Below, one piece after another: positions 1-10,702 of a stretch of DNA of 64,000 nucleotides (position 1 is the stretch's first letter; each line of letters starts with the position of its first letter). Under the pieces are notes generated by a model. It did not search any database and was not told where the DNA came from. It saw nothing but the letters and a program-made list of their open reading frames with translations. The stretch is from Pterobdella sp. o SKG-2022 (taxonomy: Eukaryota; Annelida; Clitellata; Hirudinida; Piscicolidae): contig OZ038324.1 of NCBI GenBank assembly GCA_964035795.1, positions 3,118,908-3,182,907 of the forward strand, written 5' to 3'. Both the position numbers and the translations under genes were made by a program.

Positions 1-1545
1 CTGCACACGATGGTGGTGGCGTCAGACTACTTCGCCAGAGAGGTCGAGGAGGAGGGAGTGAACACCAAGATGATACAGGCATCCATGCATCTGCACTTCT
101 ATACCATTGTATGTGTTGGGGTATATTATTCCATACCACATCAGATCATAATATTCCATACCACATCATATATATCACACCACATTATAAAATACCATAA
201 ATCATAGTATACCATACCAAACCAGGTCATAACACACAACGCAACATCATAACAAATCCCACCACTTATATCAAACCATACTAGACTATAAAATACCGTT
301 ATATCTTATGTTATATCATATCAGAATATACCGAACCACACCAAACCCCTCTCCCATCCCTCAGGCCGCAGTGATGTGTCAATATCAAAAAGAGGTTGAT
401 TACGGCCTGTGCTTCAAATGCCTGCAGGAACAAACCCCCCATGATGGCATGGACTTTTTCTATCAATTCCTCTATGACACTTCCATACTCGAGTTCATCA
501 TCAGTCTGTATTTCTTTAATAATGATAATAAAATCAATAATAATAATAATAGTGATATTTATCATTGTTTTTATTATATTGATATTTATAATAAGAATAA
601 TTTTTATTTTTATTGAACAGAAATAATTACTTTCATAATGTTGATAACAGACCACCACCACAAAAGAGGAGCCATTGATCGGAGGAACCACGCGGTATTT
701 CATTTATTATGATTACATTATTATTGTTTTTAGTGTTATTATTTTCAAATTATTATTATTATTATTAACTATACAAAATTCAGTTATTAAAAAACATACG
801 ATGTTTGTCGGTTTTTTCAATTGTCGGCCCGTATAGCTCAGAGGTAGAACATTAAACTAATTATCTAAAGTCACTGGGTTCGATCCCCCCTAAGCCGACA
901 ATTAGTACCTGTTCCACAGTGTGTTTTCGTTACATTAAATTTGTAGCAAGTGCTTTATAAATACCCCATTACATTACATTAAATAATTATTGCCTTAAAA
1001 AAATATTTTTTATATTCATCAAAAATAATAATTCGCAAAATATAATTTTTCATTATTTACGACAAAATTTTAACTCAGAAACTAACTCAAATTTTTTTTT
1101 GTTAAAAGCACTAAGTTGGGCTCAACTTTTTAACACCTGCATCTTAAGACATTATTATAAGCTTGAACTTATGAAAGTTGAGTACAAAATTTATTTAAAA
1201 ACTGTCATCTTTTGAAATTTAAAACGAGAAATACTCGAACAGAAAGAATTTCTTTCAAAATAATAATATAGTTAATTGTATAACATTATATGGAGAGTGA
1301 GACCAAGGTGATAAAGTCACTGACCCCTTGTTAGATGCAGTATAACAATTGCTCAATCACTACAGGTGGGACTGATGAACCAACTAGACAATAACAGCCA
1401 CAACCGGCCTCAAGTGGTGGCTGGAGTGGTGTTGAAGCGCAAGAGAGACTTCTATCGGGCTTTCAGTAGACTCATGCTTATTCTGCACAAGACCAAGTTT
1501 CAGCCTAATGACTATTCATTATATATCAAGAGCTTGGTGGTTTGA
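1..1545 (+). CDS. INTS8: INTS8-like Integrator subunit, 3' end (partial gene, last four exons)
   Basis: Seen: four exons at 1..108 (open at the left edge), 365..503, 651..694 and 1366..1545, stop TGA at 1543. Phases agree at every junction and each intron has GT and AG ends (donors GTATGT, GTCTGT, GTATTT). The product reads through motifs AAVMCQYQ, DTSILEFIINHHHKRG and KRKRDFYRAFSRLM. Family knowledge: the C-terminus of Integrator subunit 8, as I remember it, has the same order (AAVVCQ, then ILEYL-LHHKRG, then a basic KKKFLQAM-like stretch), and the ILE-to-HHKRG spacing is equal here. INTS8 is part of the Integrator complex, which acts with RNA polymerase II in snRNA processing and promoter-proximal termination in the nucleus. 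The antisense ORF at 311..703 is a shadow of exons 2 and 3. What would change the call: a better match to another alpha-helical repeat protein. Confidence 0.72.
822..985 (+). mobile_element. tRNA-derived SINE, copy A (INTS8 last intron)
   Basis: The tRNA-like head is 822..900. It starts TGTCGGC and ends GCCGACA, giving a 7-bp acceptor-like stem, with an A-box-like TAGCTCAGAGG and a B box GGTTCGATCC. The anticodon arm has loop CTAATTA (anticodon AAT, Ile-like). A body follows (ATTAG, CAGTGTGTTTTCG, ACATTAAATTTGTAGCAAG, GCTTTATAAATACC) and an ATTAC/ATT-rich tail. The same head and body recur at 8699 and 35018 and the tail alone near 18045, so this is an interspersed repeat rather than a single tRNA gene. 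Confidence 0.8.
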
Positions 1546-2579
1546 GGGAGTATCAGGGCTTTGTGGGAAATTGGTTATTTTTTTGTGGATCATTCATTTA
1601 CTTGATAATGCAAATTTCATACTGAAAATGATCTTTCTACTTGTAATAACTTTTAATTCTTAAAACTGGGGAAGGTCTAATGCCAAATATTGGGTACTGT
1701 GTATCTCGTTAATTTAAATTTGGATGTTAATTCAAACTAGCAACATTAGAAAATTGTTCAAATAAAATGTCTTATTTTAAAATTTAAGCTATACTAATAC
1801 ACATAATCTCGGCCGACTGCTGTTTAGCCTAGGTACTTGGAAATCTGCGGCAGTATAATCCAATATGGTTGATAATCAGCTTTGATAAAAAATACATTTA
1901 AAAAGGCATTTAGTTACAAAATATTTTTTTTAAAACCCAAAGGCTTAAGTAGAAAAGCAAAAAACGTTGAAAATATTTGAGAATGCTTTGAAAAAAAGGC
2001 ATTTTTAAATGTTGGGATGGTTGAAGAGGTTGTAAGCTCTAAATAATGAATCAAGTCAGATTTGAATCATGAAAAATATTAGCAAGTTCATAAACTTCTA
2101 ATATTGATTTTAATATATAATAATAAAGCAATATTTTCAATGTTTATTGCATCATTTGAAGGGCTATTGAGTAAAGTCGTAAATTCTTTTTAACTTTTAA
2201 TCGCCTATTGGAAGATTTTTGTCTATAAGTAAAACTGATATCTGCGGTGACTTCTGGATGGAACAAAAATCTGGCTGTTTTCTTCTGCTGTCAGCAAACC
2301 CTGGTGCAGTCCTGCGTTTTCATCGTTGAATTTTTGGTTAATTTTTAACTAAGACTTAAAAGTTAGTGCAAAAAATGGATACAAACCTGAGTATCGGTTT
2401 TCTTTGTAGTTTAGCATTAGGTTTATTTGATGTTTCGACAAACAATTTCCCATGTTTCTAAAGTTTTGCTGTTTTTTTTGATTGCCTTCAGGAATTTTTA
2501 TTTTTTTATTTTGTTGTTCAAAATATCAAAATAATTGCGTCACAAAAGATATTTAAATGAAAATAAAAATGTTGAAGCG
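1546..2579. other. gap between INTS8 and the Gln-rich gene; one repeat fragment
   Basis: AT-rich sequence without a convincing exon. Positions about 1810..1870 carry a motif (GCCGACTGCTGT, then AGTATAATC and AA-ATG) that recurs at about 23667..23725, so it holds a fragment of an interspersed repeat. The remainder should include the 3' UTRs of the two convergent genes. Confidence 0.5.
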
Positions 2580-5504
2580 TCAAATGAGGCTGGTTCCTGG
2601 AGGCAGTGAAATTTCTAGTGGACACTCATTCTCATCCGTACAGATTTGGATCTTTTGTTCTTCATCTTCTTCATCTTGTGGGTACTCCATATCAATCATC
2701 AGCCTTATTTTCTTCATAGTAGCCTCAGGCCCGTGCTTATAAATCCTGGGGCATGGTGATTGCTCCATTAAATGCTCAAGAAATTCATCAGTAGGCGAAA
2801 TCTCTTTTCTCGCTGATTGAAAGTTTAAAATTTCATTGGCGGTGCCCAAAAAACCGGATTTCTTCAGTTTAGTTTGCAGAACTTTTGCGAAGCATGCGGT
2901 TTGAGGGTCCAACTTGGTGTAGAATTCCGTGTACTTGTGTTTCACGAAGAATGAGTCATTGTTTTCCGAAAAAGTCACCAGAGGCTTAGGGTTTATATTT
3001 TTTGCAAAGTTCATTTTACACTTCTGCATAAAAGCATTTTCTTTGTCCACATCGCTATTAAATTGCACGAAATGCTTGTAACCCTTTTCTTTGGCTTCTT
3101 CATATTCTGCATCATCATTTTCTTTATTTTTGTTTTCATCGATGAACTCTTCAAAAAGGTCCATGAAAGACCTGTCGTCATAACAGGGAGGACGCACATC
3201 ACTGGTAAGCTCTTTCGACGTCAACTCATTCGAGGTGTCCACCGTTTCATAAGTCGTGTCAACTTTGGATTTCTCTGTCTTTTCAGAAGTCACTTTTTTC
3301 GAAGTCTCTGCTTCTTCTTCATCTTGATCCAACGTGTTTGGGGAACTAAGTGTTTTTGTAGAAGGTTTCAATGGGAAACTGAGAGCCCCAAGCAAGGAAG
3401 GAGGGTCGTCCTTGGGTGAACTCACATTTATGCCGGTGCCAACTGAAGTCGACTCTTCTTCTTCTGTTTCAGAAGTAAACACTTCTTTTTTTGGAGGAAA
3501 ATCTGTTTCGAGCTTTTCAAGTTGATAAATGAGGATGTTGGATTGGTTTCGAAGGAAGTCAAGCTGGCTTTGTTTTTTACTAGATTTGTCAATCGTTATA
3601 TCTCCCATACATTTGTCAGATTCGACTTTCTTTTTAGGCTTAGGAGCTTCCGACAATGACGAAAAATCGGATTGAGTTTCAATAGTATTGATCTTATTCT
3701 CTGATTCTTGTGAATCGAAAGGAACCAAACTGGTTAAATGGGAGCAAGAAGTGGCAGACAATTCTTTCTTCAGGTCTTCTATCATTAACCCTATCGATTT
3801 GAGAGGTTCAAGCAGAGTATTTTGTTTCTTTGTTTTTTTCAATCGTCGTTCAATGTGGTCCAGCAGCTTGTTCATGCTTTTGACACTCGTGTTTTCTTGG
3901 TTTCCCGAAGCGTTATTGCTCTTGTTTGGTTCTAACAGCAGTTGTTGAGAAAAGTGCTGTTTGGAAAGATGTTGTTTGGATTTTTGTTTTGGTAGAGAAT
4001 TTAGTCGTATTTGAGAATAAAGTTGTTGTTGAGAATTTAGTTGTTGTTGGGATTTTAGTTGTTGTTGGGATTTTAGCTGTTGTTGAGAATTTAGTTGTTG
4101 TTGGGATTTTAGCTGTTGTTGCAAAGTTAGTTGTTGAGAGAGTAGTTGTTGGGATTTTAGCTGTTGTTGTACGTTTAGTTGTTGTTGAGAAATTTGTTGT
4201 TGGGAATTTAGTTGTTGTGAGTTCAGTTGTTGAGGATTTAGATGTTGAGAATTCATTTGTTGAGAATTCAATTGTTGGGAATTCAGTTGTTGGGAATTCA
4301 ATTTTTGGGAGTTCAATTGTTGAGAATTCTGTTGCTGGGAATTCAGTTGTTGGGAATTTAGTTGTCTTTGGGAATTCATTTGTTGTTGTTGTGAACATGT
4401 TCTTTGTTGTTGTTGTTGAGGTTGTTGTTGACTATCATCAGAAAGAATGAGTTTTTCACAAATTTCATCAAGGAAAGATTCATCGTTGGCAAGTTTTTCG
4501 TTGAGAAGAGACAAAAGCAGATCTTGGCAGTCGTTGACAGTACTTGTAAGAGACTGTTCCAGGATGCAATCTAAAACTCCTCTGGAGCAGTCAGGATTGC
4601 AAGCTGGACCGTTGTTGCTGAGTTGAGAAGCCATGATTCTCTGCGATCCTTCTACCACTTGACCGTTGTTGCTGGGTTGGGGGGCATTAGCTCCTTGCGA
4701 TCCTCCTACTACTGGAGCGTTGTTGCTGAGTTGAGGGTCCATGGCTCCTTGCGATCTTTCTGCTACTGGTGCGTTGCAATGGTGGGCACAGTTCTGAGCA
4801 TAATAACAACACATAGAACGGGTTGGAGGGTTGATGGGATTTGAACAGTGAGGGCAATAGCTATTAACGATTTCTTCAGTTGTGCTATTTTGACTGGTGC
4901 GCGATGGACATTTTTTAAGCTTCGATTCTTCCTTAGTTTTTTCTTTCCTTGAATTTTTTTTATTTTTACCTTCCTTCACTTGTTCTTCGTCAACACTGTA
5001 ATAGTTATTGGTAACACTTGCGCCTCCTTCTATTCCCCTAGAGTTCTCACACTCTTTCGCCAAAATTTTTTGTAAAAATATTTGTCCGAGTATTTCAAAT
5101 GGATTTTGAAGTTGCTGCAATATCATTGGTTGAGATGGATGCATCGATTGCTCGACCCCCCCGGACCTTTGTGTCATACGAAGGTTTTGAGCATAATTCC
5201 TACTCTTCATTTCTTCAAGTCCATTGCATTTCTGCTGAAAGATGTGATCCAATAAAGTCTGGCGGTATTTGTGGTAGTCTGCTGGACAGGATGGTAGGCC
5301 ATTGAGCATGATCTTGGGCTGCATGATGCGGCATTTGTCGTTATCCTCTTTCACAAGAGCATCACAAGCGCTCAACAAGTCAACGTTGTTGTACTTTTTC
5401 AACTGCTCAAAAGTGAAACATGGCCTCATTTTCTGGTTGTTATCCATTAAGCATTTTTGACTTCGAGGTTTTTCCTCCTCTTCACTGACTCTTCGCGTAG
5501 ACAT
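2580..5504 (-). CDS. Gln/Ser-rich 974-aa protein of unknown function, single exon
   Basis: I do not recognise this gene. A single uninterrupted ORF starts at a true ATG (5504..5502) and ends at 2580. The N-terminal about 110 residues look globular (RPCFTFEQLKKYNNVDLLSACD). Two Cys clusters follow (CPHCSNP, MCCYYAQNCAHHC), then short degenerate repeats of the form SNNAPVVGGSQGA, then about 150 residues of a 4-6 residue repeat built on LNSQQ/LKSQQ. After a charged, Ser/Thr/Glu-rich middle, the last about 170 residues look structured again (FMQKCKMNFAKNINPKPLVTF) and end acidic. The + strand ORFs opposite the Gln tract are shadows. Its start is 493 bp from the NEK11 start, in divergent orientation. 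Length and structured ends argue for a real protein; a nuclear or germline scaffold role would be a guess. Confidence 0.7.
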   Translation of the reverse strand: MSTRRVSEEEEKPRSQKCLMDNNQKMRPCFTFEQLKKYNNVDLLSACDALVKEDNDKCRIMQPKIMLNGLPSCPADYHKYRQTLLDHIFQQKCNGLEEMKSRNYAQNLRMTQRSGGVEQSMHPSQPMILQQLQNPFEILGQIFLQKILAKECENSRGIEGGASVTNNYYSVDEEQVKEGKNKKNSRKEKTKEESKLKKCPSRTSQNSTTEEIVNSYCPHCSNPINPPTRSMCCYYAQNCAHHCNAPVAERSQGAMDPQLSNNAPVVGGSQGANAPQPSNNGQVVEGSQRIMASQLSNNGPACNPDCSRGVLDCILEQSLTSTVNDCQDLLLSLLNEKLANDESFLDEICEKLILSDDSQQQPQQQQQRTCSQQQQMNSQRQLNSQQLNSQQQNSQQLNSQKLNSQQLNSQQLNSQQMNSQHLNPQQLNSQQLNSQQQISQQQLNVQQQLKSQQLLSQQLTLQQQLKSQQQLNSQQQLKSQQQLKSQQQLNSQQQLYSQIRLNSLPKQKSKQHLSKQHFSQQLLLEPNKSNNASGNQENTSVKSMNKLLDHIERRLKKTKKQNTLLEPLKSIGLMIEDLKKELSATSCSHLTSLVPFDSQESENKINTIETQSDFSSLSEAPKPKKKVESDKCMGDITIDKSSKKQSQLDFLRNQSNILIYQLEKLETDFPPKKEVFTSETEEEESTSVGTGINVSSPKDDPPSLLGALSFPLKPSTKTLSSPNTLDQDEEEAETSKKVTSEKTEKSKVDTTYETVDTSNELTSKELTSDVRPPCYDDRSFMDLFEEFIDENKNKENDDAEYEEAKEKGYKHFVQFNSDVDKENAFMQKCKMNFAKNINPKPLVTFSENNDSFFVKHKYTEFYTKLDPQTACFAKVLQTKLKKSGFLGTANEILNFQSARKEISPTDEFLEHLMEQSPCPRIYKHGPEATMKKIRLMIDMEYPQDEEDEEQKIQICTDENECPLEISLPPGTSLI

Positions 5505-5997
5505 AGCGAAGTAGATCTAAACTTAAAAGAAAAGTTTTTAAATATTCTTTAAAAATTACTTTGCGGATGTTAGTAGTTATATTTCATAATAATTATTGCA
5601 TTCTATTTTTTCGATTTTTGTTTGACGTCTCGCAGGATTGTTTGTTTATTCTTAACCGATTGCGTCACATTTTCATTTAGTCTCACACCCTTATCAAGTA
5701 TTTAAATTTTCAACAAAATTAACATTTTATTTCGAAGTAACATAAATTGATACATATTAGTTTTACTTTTAAAAACTTGAAACTTCCTTAAATAGCTAAG
5801 TTCGCTTTTAAGATAAATGTGTACTATGTACTCCTGGTGCTAGTATGAGATATATAAATTATCTAAATACAAAACCATGTTTAAGTGATTTTTTATGTTT
5901 AATGTCTAAACTAAAAGTGAAAAAAATGTTCCGATTGAAACAAAACTGTTAGTAAATCAAAAAAAGCTTGAAATCTTCGAGAAATAGCATTGTTTAG
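5505..5997. promoter_or_regulatory. divergent intergenic region between Gln-rich gene and NEK11
   Basis: The 493 bp between the two opposed start codons must hold both 5' UTRs and probably both core promoters. It is AT-rich. No clear TATA box or other named element can be assigned by eye, so the promoter role is inferred from layout only. Confidence 0.4.
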
Positions 5998-8900
5998 ATG
6001 ACAACCAACTTAGCAACGGACAATTTGAGCCAAGAAAATGTAAAACTCATAGGAAACCGATATATAATAAAAAAAACACTGGGATCTGGAAATTGTGGGA
6101 CTGCATTTCTTACTTTAGATGGCAAAACCAAAAATTTTGAAAAGTACGACTTTTTTCTTACAATACGCAGCTCCTTAATAAATGTACCTAATTGCGTTCA
6201 ATTTAATTAATTCGAACGTATTCATCAATTAAATTATGATATTTTTATTATTCATAAACTCCACTCACGGCTGTTTGTTAACTCATGTCAACTGAGCAAA
6301 CATAATGGACACAAAAATGAAGTCACAAACACAATTACACACACATGTGTCTCTTTCACACTGCATCCCTCAGGAAAGTGATCAAGAGGATCTGTATCGG
6401 AACTCTGGCGCTGGAAGACACGGTGACTGCAGCCAATGAAGGCAAGTTGCTGAAGGGATTGCAACACAACAATATCATCACCTACTTTGACAGTTTCCTT
6501 GACGGAGAGTTTTATTGCATTGTAACTGAGTTTTGCGATGTACGTTCAATGATAGTTTATCATTTCACTGTGTTTTCATATGATGAAACGTTTTTTTTTT
6601 ACTTTTTATCTCCATATATTGAATAAATTTTTAGGAGGGTGACCTTGATTCGAAGATACAAGAGAACAAGGGCAAAGGGGTGTGGCTGGAAGAAGAACAG
6701 ATCATAGCATGGATTGTTCAGCTGCTCAAGGCTCTGGAGTACATACATTCAAGGTAGAGCCACTTCATAAAGTGAGTTAACTTTATTAAAACTAAAATTT
6801 TAACCTTCAGGAACATTTTGCACAGAGACCTCAAGACCAAGTAATATCATTTATATGTTAATTAATGTTATATAGTTTTTAGTTTAAGCAAAAGTAATTA
6901 TTATGTTAACCAATAGAACCTTTACCTTAAACACTAAACCTTAACCGTTCAGGAACATCTTTTTGAAGCAGGGGGGTGTAAAGATCGGGGACTTCGGCAT
7001 TTCCCGAATCTTAGCCACTCCCACGGAGCTAGCTGACACGTTCATTGGAACCCCATACTACATGAGCCCTGAAGTGCTCAACCACCAGGGATACAACACT
7101 AAGTCTGATGTGTGGTTCGTGCCAGTATCAACCTTTTCAACGATTATTTATGTTCACAGAATATTTTTTGTTTTTTTTCTTTCACTGTTTATCTTTTTCT
7201 ATTGATATTTATTTATCTTAGTTTTTCTCGTTTTTTGACTTTTATATTCAAATTTAAGTATTTGCTTCTTCCGTTTTTTTCAACGGACTTGAAAGAATTT
7301 TTAATTTCTTAATTCCGCTTTTTTTTCATATTTTCTCAATTTATTCTATTTTTTTGATATTTGCATCTCTCTTCTACAACAATCTCAAATCTATTTTCCA
7401 TCTTCTTACTAAGTAAAAGTCGACGATCGCCAATTTCCGCTGTTATCTCCCTCCACATCGGCTTTTCCTATATATTTTTCACAAAAATATAACTATCAAA
7501 GTTTTTCTCAATCATTTCTAACAAAGTTTTTCTGAAAAAAACACAAAAACACTGTAGAATTTGTAAAACTTATGTTTTGAGTAATTTGTCGTTATAAATT
7601 CTGTCGTGACAACATTTGAAGGTCGGTGGGGTGTGTGTTGTACGATCTGGCGAATTACGAGCACCCGTTCAAAGGGACATCTCTAGTGGCAATCATCTCG
7701 AGCATCATCCACTCAGCCCACCCTCTATGGCCCCGCAGATACTGTTCTCAACTCGGAGATGTCTTCAGGCTGTACGGGGCTTTTGAATCCATTTTTTGTA
7801 GCAAATGTTAAAAATAATAGTTCATAGTATTTGAAATTTTCTAAATGTTGCATTGTTGTTTATTATGTTTGGGTTACGACCGAATGAGTGAATTTTAAAC
7901 TTGCAGACTGACGGAACGAGACCAGAGTAGGAGGCCAACCGCAGAAGAAGCTCTGCAAATACCTTTCTTGAAAGCATATCACCAAGTTTAAAACTTCCTA
8001 TTTAAAAATTTAGTTGTTCCACATAATTCAATTATTTTTATTTAATGTTATATCGATATTATATTTTGTTAAACGAAGGCTGCAAAGAACAAAGCAGAAC
8101 ACACGATCGAGGTTCGCAGAAGCAGGGATCAAATCTTCAAAACTATGTTTGTTTATTCACATCTTCAAACATCAATATAAAAGATTGCGAATAATGTTGT
8201 GAACGAAGGAAGCAGAAAACCTGTCTGGAGGAGTTGAAGATGGAGACAGAGTTGAAGATGATGCCTCCGAGAGATCGACTCAGGATACGAAGAATCATAA
8301 AGGCTGACAGGGAGGCTCTAAGAATCAGGTTTGAAATTATTATGTTGCTGTTTGATCGTTTGTCAGTAACAATTCCATCGCAGGGATGCAGCCAGACAAC
8401 GCCACATCGAAACACATCAGCAGTACGCCGCTATCAAAAAATCCTTAGACCCATTCCGATCAAGTGTTCGTAACTTTCAACATTTTATTCAGTTTATGAT
8501 TATATAGTTCATTTAAGCAATTATTTTTTTAATTGTTTCTGCAAAAATCAAATATTTACAAAAACAGATAACATTTGGAAGAGTGGAGAAAATTAAGAAA
8601 GCCAATGTATCGGGTCGATCTAGTCTGCCATGTAATTTTGAAGGTTTTGAATAGTGTTTTTGAATCTCTTGAAAACATTAGCTAAGTTTTTTTTTGTATG
8701 TCGGCTCGTATAGCTCAGCTGGTAGAGCATTAGACTAATTATCTAAAGTTACTGCGTTCGATCCCACATGGGCCGACAATTAGCATCTCTTTTACAGTGT
8801 TTTCGATACATTAAATTTTTAGCAAGCGCTTTGATCTATAAGGAAAAGCGCTTTATAAATACTGCATTACATTATTCCAGATGTTCCAGAAAATGCTGAA

Positions 8901-9361
8901 TCTGCAGAAAAGTATTACAGTCAATTTGAAGACTTCGAGAATGATGAAGAAGAGATGATGAATATGAATGATGATCACGACTTAACTCTCGTTTCAAGGT
9001 CCAAAAATGAAGACAGTGAAGAAGAAAACAGAAATGAGCTTGCGGTAGATGAAACAAAAGATGGGCGGAGAAATAAGGAAGATGAGGAAATTATGGAAGA
9101 AATTGAAGAAGTGACGAGTGATGACGAAAACATATCTTTCCGTAGTAGCAGTTCAAGTCGAACTAGTTCTTCTAGTAGCAACAGTAGTTGTAGTGGAAGT
9201 GAGTCGAATCTTGTCAAAAACTTTCAAGAAGCTCTCAATTCACATGACCAAACAAGTCAGTTACAACTATCATATATCAACATTTTATGCTAACTCGATT
9301 TGATATTGCAGTTTCAGAGAGGACCGTAGTCAGCCACATCACAGACCCTTCTAATCACTGA
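5998..9361 (+). CDS. NEK11: NEK11-like serine/threonine kinase (NIMA family), complete
   Basis: Thirteen exons: 5998..6143, 6374..6539, 6635..6753, 6811..6840, 6953..7114, 7622..7771, 7907..7985, 8079..8146, 8209..8328, 8384..8465, 8568..8631, 8881..9255, 9312..9361. All phases agree, giving 536 aa. Kinase domain at about 22-285: Gly loop GSGNCGTA (29-36), the VIK region carrying the ATP-binding Lys, catalytic HRDLKTKN, DFG in IGDFGIS, and YYMSPE for the APE motif. All catalytic residues are present. After the kinase comes a basic segment ([14 protein letters not shown]) matching the NEK11 coiled-coil motif KMTPRERMRLRK, then an acidic/Ser-rich tail with [19 protein letters not shown]11 is linked in vertebrates to G2/M DNA-damage checkpoint control and nucleoli. 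Exons 8-11 are the least certain because they are short and diverged. Donors GTTCGT at exons 5 and 10 are unusual. Confidence 0.9.
8699..8880 (+). mobile_element. tRNA-derived SINE, copy B, abutting a NEK11 splice acceptor
   Basis: The head 8699..8778 is the best preserved copy: TGTCGGC/GCCGACA ends, A box TAGCTCAGCTGG, B box GTTCGATCCC, anticodon-like AAT in loop CTAATTA between TTAGA and TCTAA. The body ends GCGCTTTATAAATACTGCATTACATT. The element's 3' tail runs directly into the CAG acceptor of NEK11 exon 12 at 8881. Confidence 0.85.
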
Positions 9362-9540
9362 CATTTGCCTTCATTGCCTATAATCATTGTCAATCATGAA
9401 CCGCTAAATTATTGTAAAAGCTTTAAATTATGTTTAATTTACCTCACTGAATGTTCTACCGTGAAATGTGTTCTATCAAATAATCACTTGAGATAGGTTG
9501 TTTCTTAACGTATGCGAGAAGCCCCAAGTGAAAATTTCGA

Positions 9541-9546
9541 AATAAA
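9541..9546 (+). terminator. poly(A) signal for NEK11
   Basis: AATAAA lies 180 nt after the NEK11 stop codon on the coding strand, a normal distance for a 3' end signal. It was assigned by position only. Confidence 0.55.
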
Positions 9547-9645
9547 ATATTTAAGTGACAATCAATTTTTTATTTTTTAAACAAAAGTAATCGAATGGTG
9601 AAGCAATCGTTTTAATATTGTTCCTTCTTCTTATGGTCAGTGAGT

Positions 9646-10125
9646 TTAATATTGCTTTTGGCTTGGATCGATGCCAGAGGTTACTTGTGGGGATGGCATA
9701 GAAGGAGTAGCAACCAAGCTTGAGGAAATTATACTTGGACGAGGAGGAGGAGGAGGAGGAGGAGGAGGAAGAGAAGAAAGAAAAGAAGGAGAAAAAGAAG
9801 GAGGAGGAAAAGGAGGAGGAGGGTAAAGGGCCGTGGAAGGAGGGGGGGGTGGACCACAGGTTTGACTATAAGTTGGAGGACAGGGTTCATCAGGAAAGAA
9901 AACAAACTCATTTTTCGTTATGCAGTAACCTGGACCAATGGAGCACAGAGGCCTAAAATTCTCTAGCATGCACTCTGTGAAGCAACCACCACATGGGCAA
10001 CAACACCAGCAAACTTTCTCTCTATCCTTGTCATCTGACTCAGAGCCTTTGTCTTTATACTTGTGTCTTTCCTTCACCTTATCGGAGCTCGAGCGGTGCT
10101 TTTTCTTACTTTCTTTAAGCGGCAT
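9646..10125 (-). CDS. Cys-cluster and polyproline protein, 159 aa, unknown
   Basis: I do not recognise this gene. The ORF is open from a TTG at 10170, but the first ATG is 10125..10123 (MPLKESKKKHRSSSD), which I take as the start. Order: a basic/charged N-terminus of about 35 residues; a Cys cluster (VCWCCCPCGGCFTEC); a short structured-looking part (LCSIGPGYCITKNEFVFFPDEPCPP); then about 60 residues rich in proline, with a run of nine or more prolines encoded by a (GGA)n-like microsatellite on the + strand at 9740..9830. It is the first of the cluster of low-complexity minus-strand ORFs. It has no signal peptide. The proline part could be length-polymorphic. Confidence 0.6.
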   Translation of the reverse strand: MPLKESKKKHRSSSDKVKERHKYKDKGSESDDKDREKVCWCCCPCGGCFTECMLENFRPLCSIGPGYCITKNEFVFFPDEPCPPTYSQTCGPPPPPSTALYPPPPFPPPSFSPSFLSSLPPPPPPPPPRPSIISSSLVATPSMPSPQVTSGIDPSQKQY

Positions 10126-10702
10126 TTTATGGTTTTTTGAACTAATCTTCTCTAAAAATTTTCTTCTCAAATGTGAATCTATGAGATTTTTTATGTTTAC
10201 AAGGATAGTTCATAATCAAATGGCATCATAGATCTGTATCTTACCTAATTTATTTTAAAAAACCAAAACTAACAGTTTTCGAAATTTCTTCACTTCCTCC
10301 GTTTTATCACCTCGAATTGCAATAACATGTCAGATTTACTTTTTTTTTTTTTAATATTTTACGAAATTTTTTTTCAAAAACTTTTTTGAAGGTTTTTTAC
10401 CATTTTTTTTTGTTTTTTTGAGTTTGTTATTCAACGTTTTAAAAACGTAAAGCTTAATTAATTTTTTTAATCATGAATATTAATTTTTTTTAAAGACTAT
10501 ACTTAATTTCTTCAATGGAACTGATGAATTTTTATTGCAAACTTTAATGTTTGTAAATGCAAGTTTCAAACTTTTCACACGCTTTTTTTTTTAATAGATT
10601 CAACTATATCTTGGATGAAAAGTTTAGAAGCAATTTAAATGTATAATTGGTAGAATGATCGTGTTTCTAGAGATAAACGGTATGCAAAAGTAAAATATCC
10701 GT

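Noticed and set aside
311..703. Minus-strand ORF with protein-like stretch (DELEYGSVIEELIEKV)
   Set aside because: It is antisense to INTS8 exons 2 and 3, whose + strand reading matches a known family with correct splice sites and phases.
3913..4398. Thr-rich ORF (minus) and Val-rich ORF (plus) within the Gln tract
   Set aside because: Both are frame shadows of the LNSQQ repeat.
8699..8778. A functional tRNA-Ile gene
   Set aside because: The same head plus body occurs at two other loci with decay; the flanking body marks it as a SINE. A tRNA folding score would decide.
9720..9956. Glu/Lys-rich + strand ORF at the (GGA)n tract
   Set aside because: It is the complement of the polyproline-coding microsatellite in the minus-strand gene.
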